A stretch of DNA of 5,333 nt from an uncultured Collinsella sp. (GTDB taxonomy: Bacteria > Actinomycetota > Coriobacteriia > Coriobacteriales > Coriobacteriaceae). Below are positions 4,725 through 5,333 of the stretch, piece by piece. A program made the position numbers and the translations under genes. Numbering within the stretch: position 1 is the stretch's first letter; every line of letters begins with the position of its first letter. The stretch spans positions 1 through 5,333 of the forward strand of contig CAJLUE010000094.1 of assembly GCA_905209765.1 (NCBI GenBank). The letters are read 5' to 3'. The notes under the pieces were generated by a model that saw only the letters and a program-made list of their open reading frames with translations, searched no databases and was not told where the DNA came from.

Positions 4725-5333
4725 GTGGCACCAATTAGAATGCCGGAAGCCGTCATCGGGCTCGATGTCGGGAAATCGTCCCACTGGGCATGCGTCGCGA
4801 CTCGAGATGGCGAGGTGCTGTTGAGCGCCCCCGTCGCGAACAGGGAGGACGACCTGGACTCGCTGTTCGGCCGCTTCCCCGACGCGCTCGTGGTCGTCGA
4901 CCAGTCGCGCAACATAGGCGCCCTCGCGCTCGCCCGCGCCAGGGCGGCCGGGATGTCGGCGGCGTACCTGCCGGGACTCGCGGCGCACGGGGCCGCCAGG
5001 CTCTTCGCCGGCGACGCCAAGACCGACGAGCGGGACGCGATGGTCATCGCGAAGACGGCGCTGGGCATCCCCGACGCGCTCCTGCCGGTCGGGGATCCGG
5101 GCCCGACGGTCGCGGCGGCGAGGGCGCTGGCCGCCCAGAGAAACTTCCTGACCTGCGAGAACACCAGGAGCAAGAACCGGCTGCGCAGCATCCTGCTGGA
5201 ATCGTGCCCCGCCTTCGAGGCACTGGTCGACCTGTCCGACGGTCCCCAGCTGAGGCTCATGGCATCCCTCGGCGGGGCCTGGTCGGTGGCCGACGCCGGG
5301 CCCCGCAGGGCGGCGGCGCTCACGCGCGGGGCG
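4725..5333 (+). CDS. IS110-family transposase (DEDD recombinase), N-terminal 203 codons
   Basis: Starts at GTG 4725 with GGAGG 8 nt upstream and runs open to the window edge; full-length members are about 400 residues. The RuvC-like N-terminal domain is clear: VIGLDVGKSSHWACVA carries D14, VVVDQSRNIGALALARA places D59 where most members have the catalytic Glu, and the motif GDAKTDERDAMVIA supplies D101 and D104. The four positions closely match the spacing of the DEDD set in characterised family members. A helical linker follows (about 140-175, with NFLTCENTRSKNRLRSILLE), which leads to the C-terminal domain with the catalytic Ser, not present in this window. The enzyme is expected to recombine a circular intermediate with target DNA under bridge-RNA guidance. 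Whether the gene is intact beyond the edge is unknown. Confidence 0.92.
   Translation, partial: MAPIRMPEAVIGLDVGKSSHWACVATRDGEVLLSAPVANREDDLDSLFGRFPDALVVVDQSRNIGALALARARAAGMSAAYLPGLAAHGAARLFAGDAKTDERDAMVIAKTALGIPDALLPVGDPGPTVAAARALAAQRNFLTCENTRSKNRLRSILLESCPAFEALVDLSDGPQLRLMASLGGAWSVADAGPRRAAALTRGA

Larger units (their letters stand above)
4452..5333 (+). mobile_element. Left part of an IS110-family insertion sequence (right end outside window)
   Basis: The element is recognised from the IS110-type transposase that begins at 4725 and from the long structured non-coding stretch in front of it. IS110 elements lack classical terminal inverted repeats and usually make no target duplication, so the left boundary cannot be fixed by inspection. 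I place it near 4452 (plausible range about 4435-4472), because a loop segment of the putative bridge RNA is complementary to 4454-4459. A long 5' non-coding end favours the IS110 subgroup, in which the RNA lies upstream of the transposase, over the IS1111 subgroup, in which it lies downstream. The coding part has almost exclusively G/C third positions, clearly more than the sensor operon, which fits horizontal arrival. The orientation is divergent from the operon. Confidence 0.75.

Noticed and set aside
4512..5323. Long - strand open frames opposite the transposase
   Set aside because: They are shadows of a very G+C-rich coding frame; composition is rich in Ser, Ala, Arg and Pro without domains, while the + strand frame has clear IS110 motifs.

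Overview
The window reads as a piece of a moderately high-G+C Gram-positive genome, most likely a gut actinobacterium of the Coriobacteriia (Collinsella-like). That is an inference from G+C content, codon style and the pairing of multi-membrane sensors with a LuxR-type regulator; no rRNA or marker gene is present to confirm it.

Layout: (1) Positions 1-107 hold the last 34 codons of an unidentified + strand gene. (2) Positions 108-297 are a convergent intergenic region with two strong inverted repeats (159-191 and 224-264), best read as terminators. (3) Positions 298 to about 4297 carry a tight three-gene operon on the - strand. In transcription order it encodes an eight-helix sensor whose kinase half is degenerate (pseudokinase-like), an intact membrane histidine kinase of the HisKA_3/HATPase (NarX/DegS-like) class, and a NarL/LuxR-family response regulator. 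Both junctions are 4-base stop/start overlaps (GTGA and ATGA), so translation is probably coupled. A likely pathway is: two membrane sensors, phosphotransfer from His322 of the kinase to Asp54 of the regulator, then transcriptional control. The signal and target genes are unknown.

(4) Positions 4298 to about 4450 form the operon's upstream region. It contains a 16-bp stem hairpin (4364-4401) and short ambiguous reading frames. (5) From about 4450 to the window end lies the left part of an IS110-family insertion sequence: about 270 nt of structured non-coding DNA, then the first 203 codons of a DEDD transposase on the + strand. In this family the non-coding end encodes a bridge RNA that brings donor and target DNA together through guide loops. 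The region here has matching features: a candidate promoter ending just before the first hairpin, a domain with a closing stem, two internal-loop strands and an apical hairpin (4620-4688), and a loop segment complementary to the presumed left end. This uncharacterised putative bridge RNA is the most interesting item. The exact left end of the element, its right end and the transposase C-terminus cannot be determined from this window.
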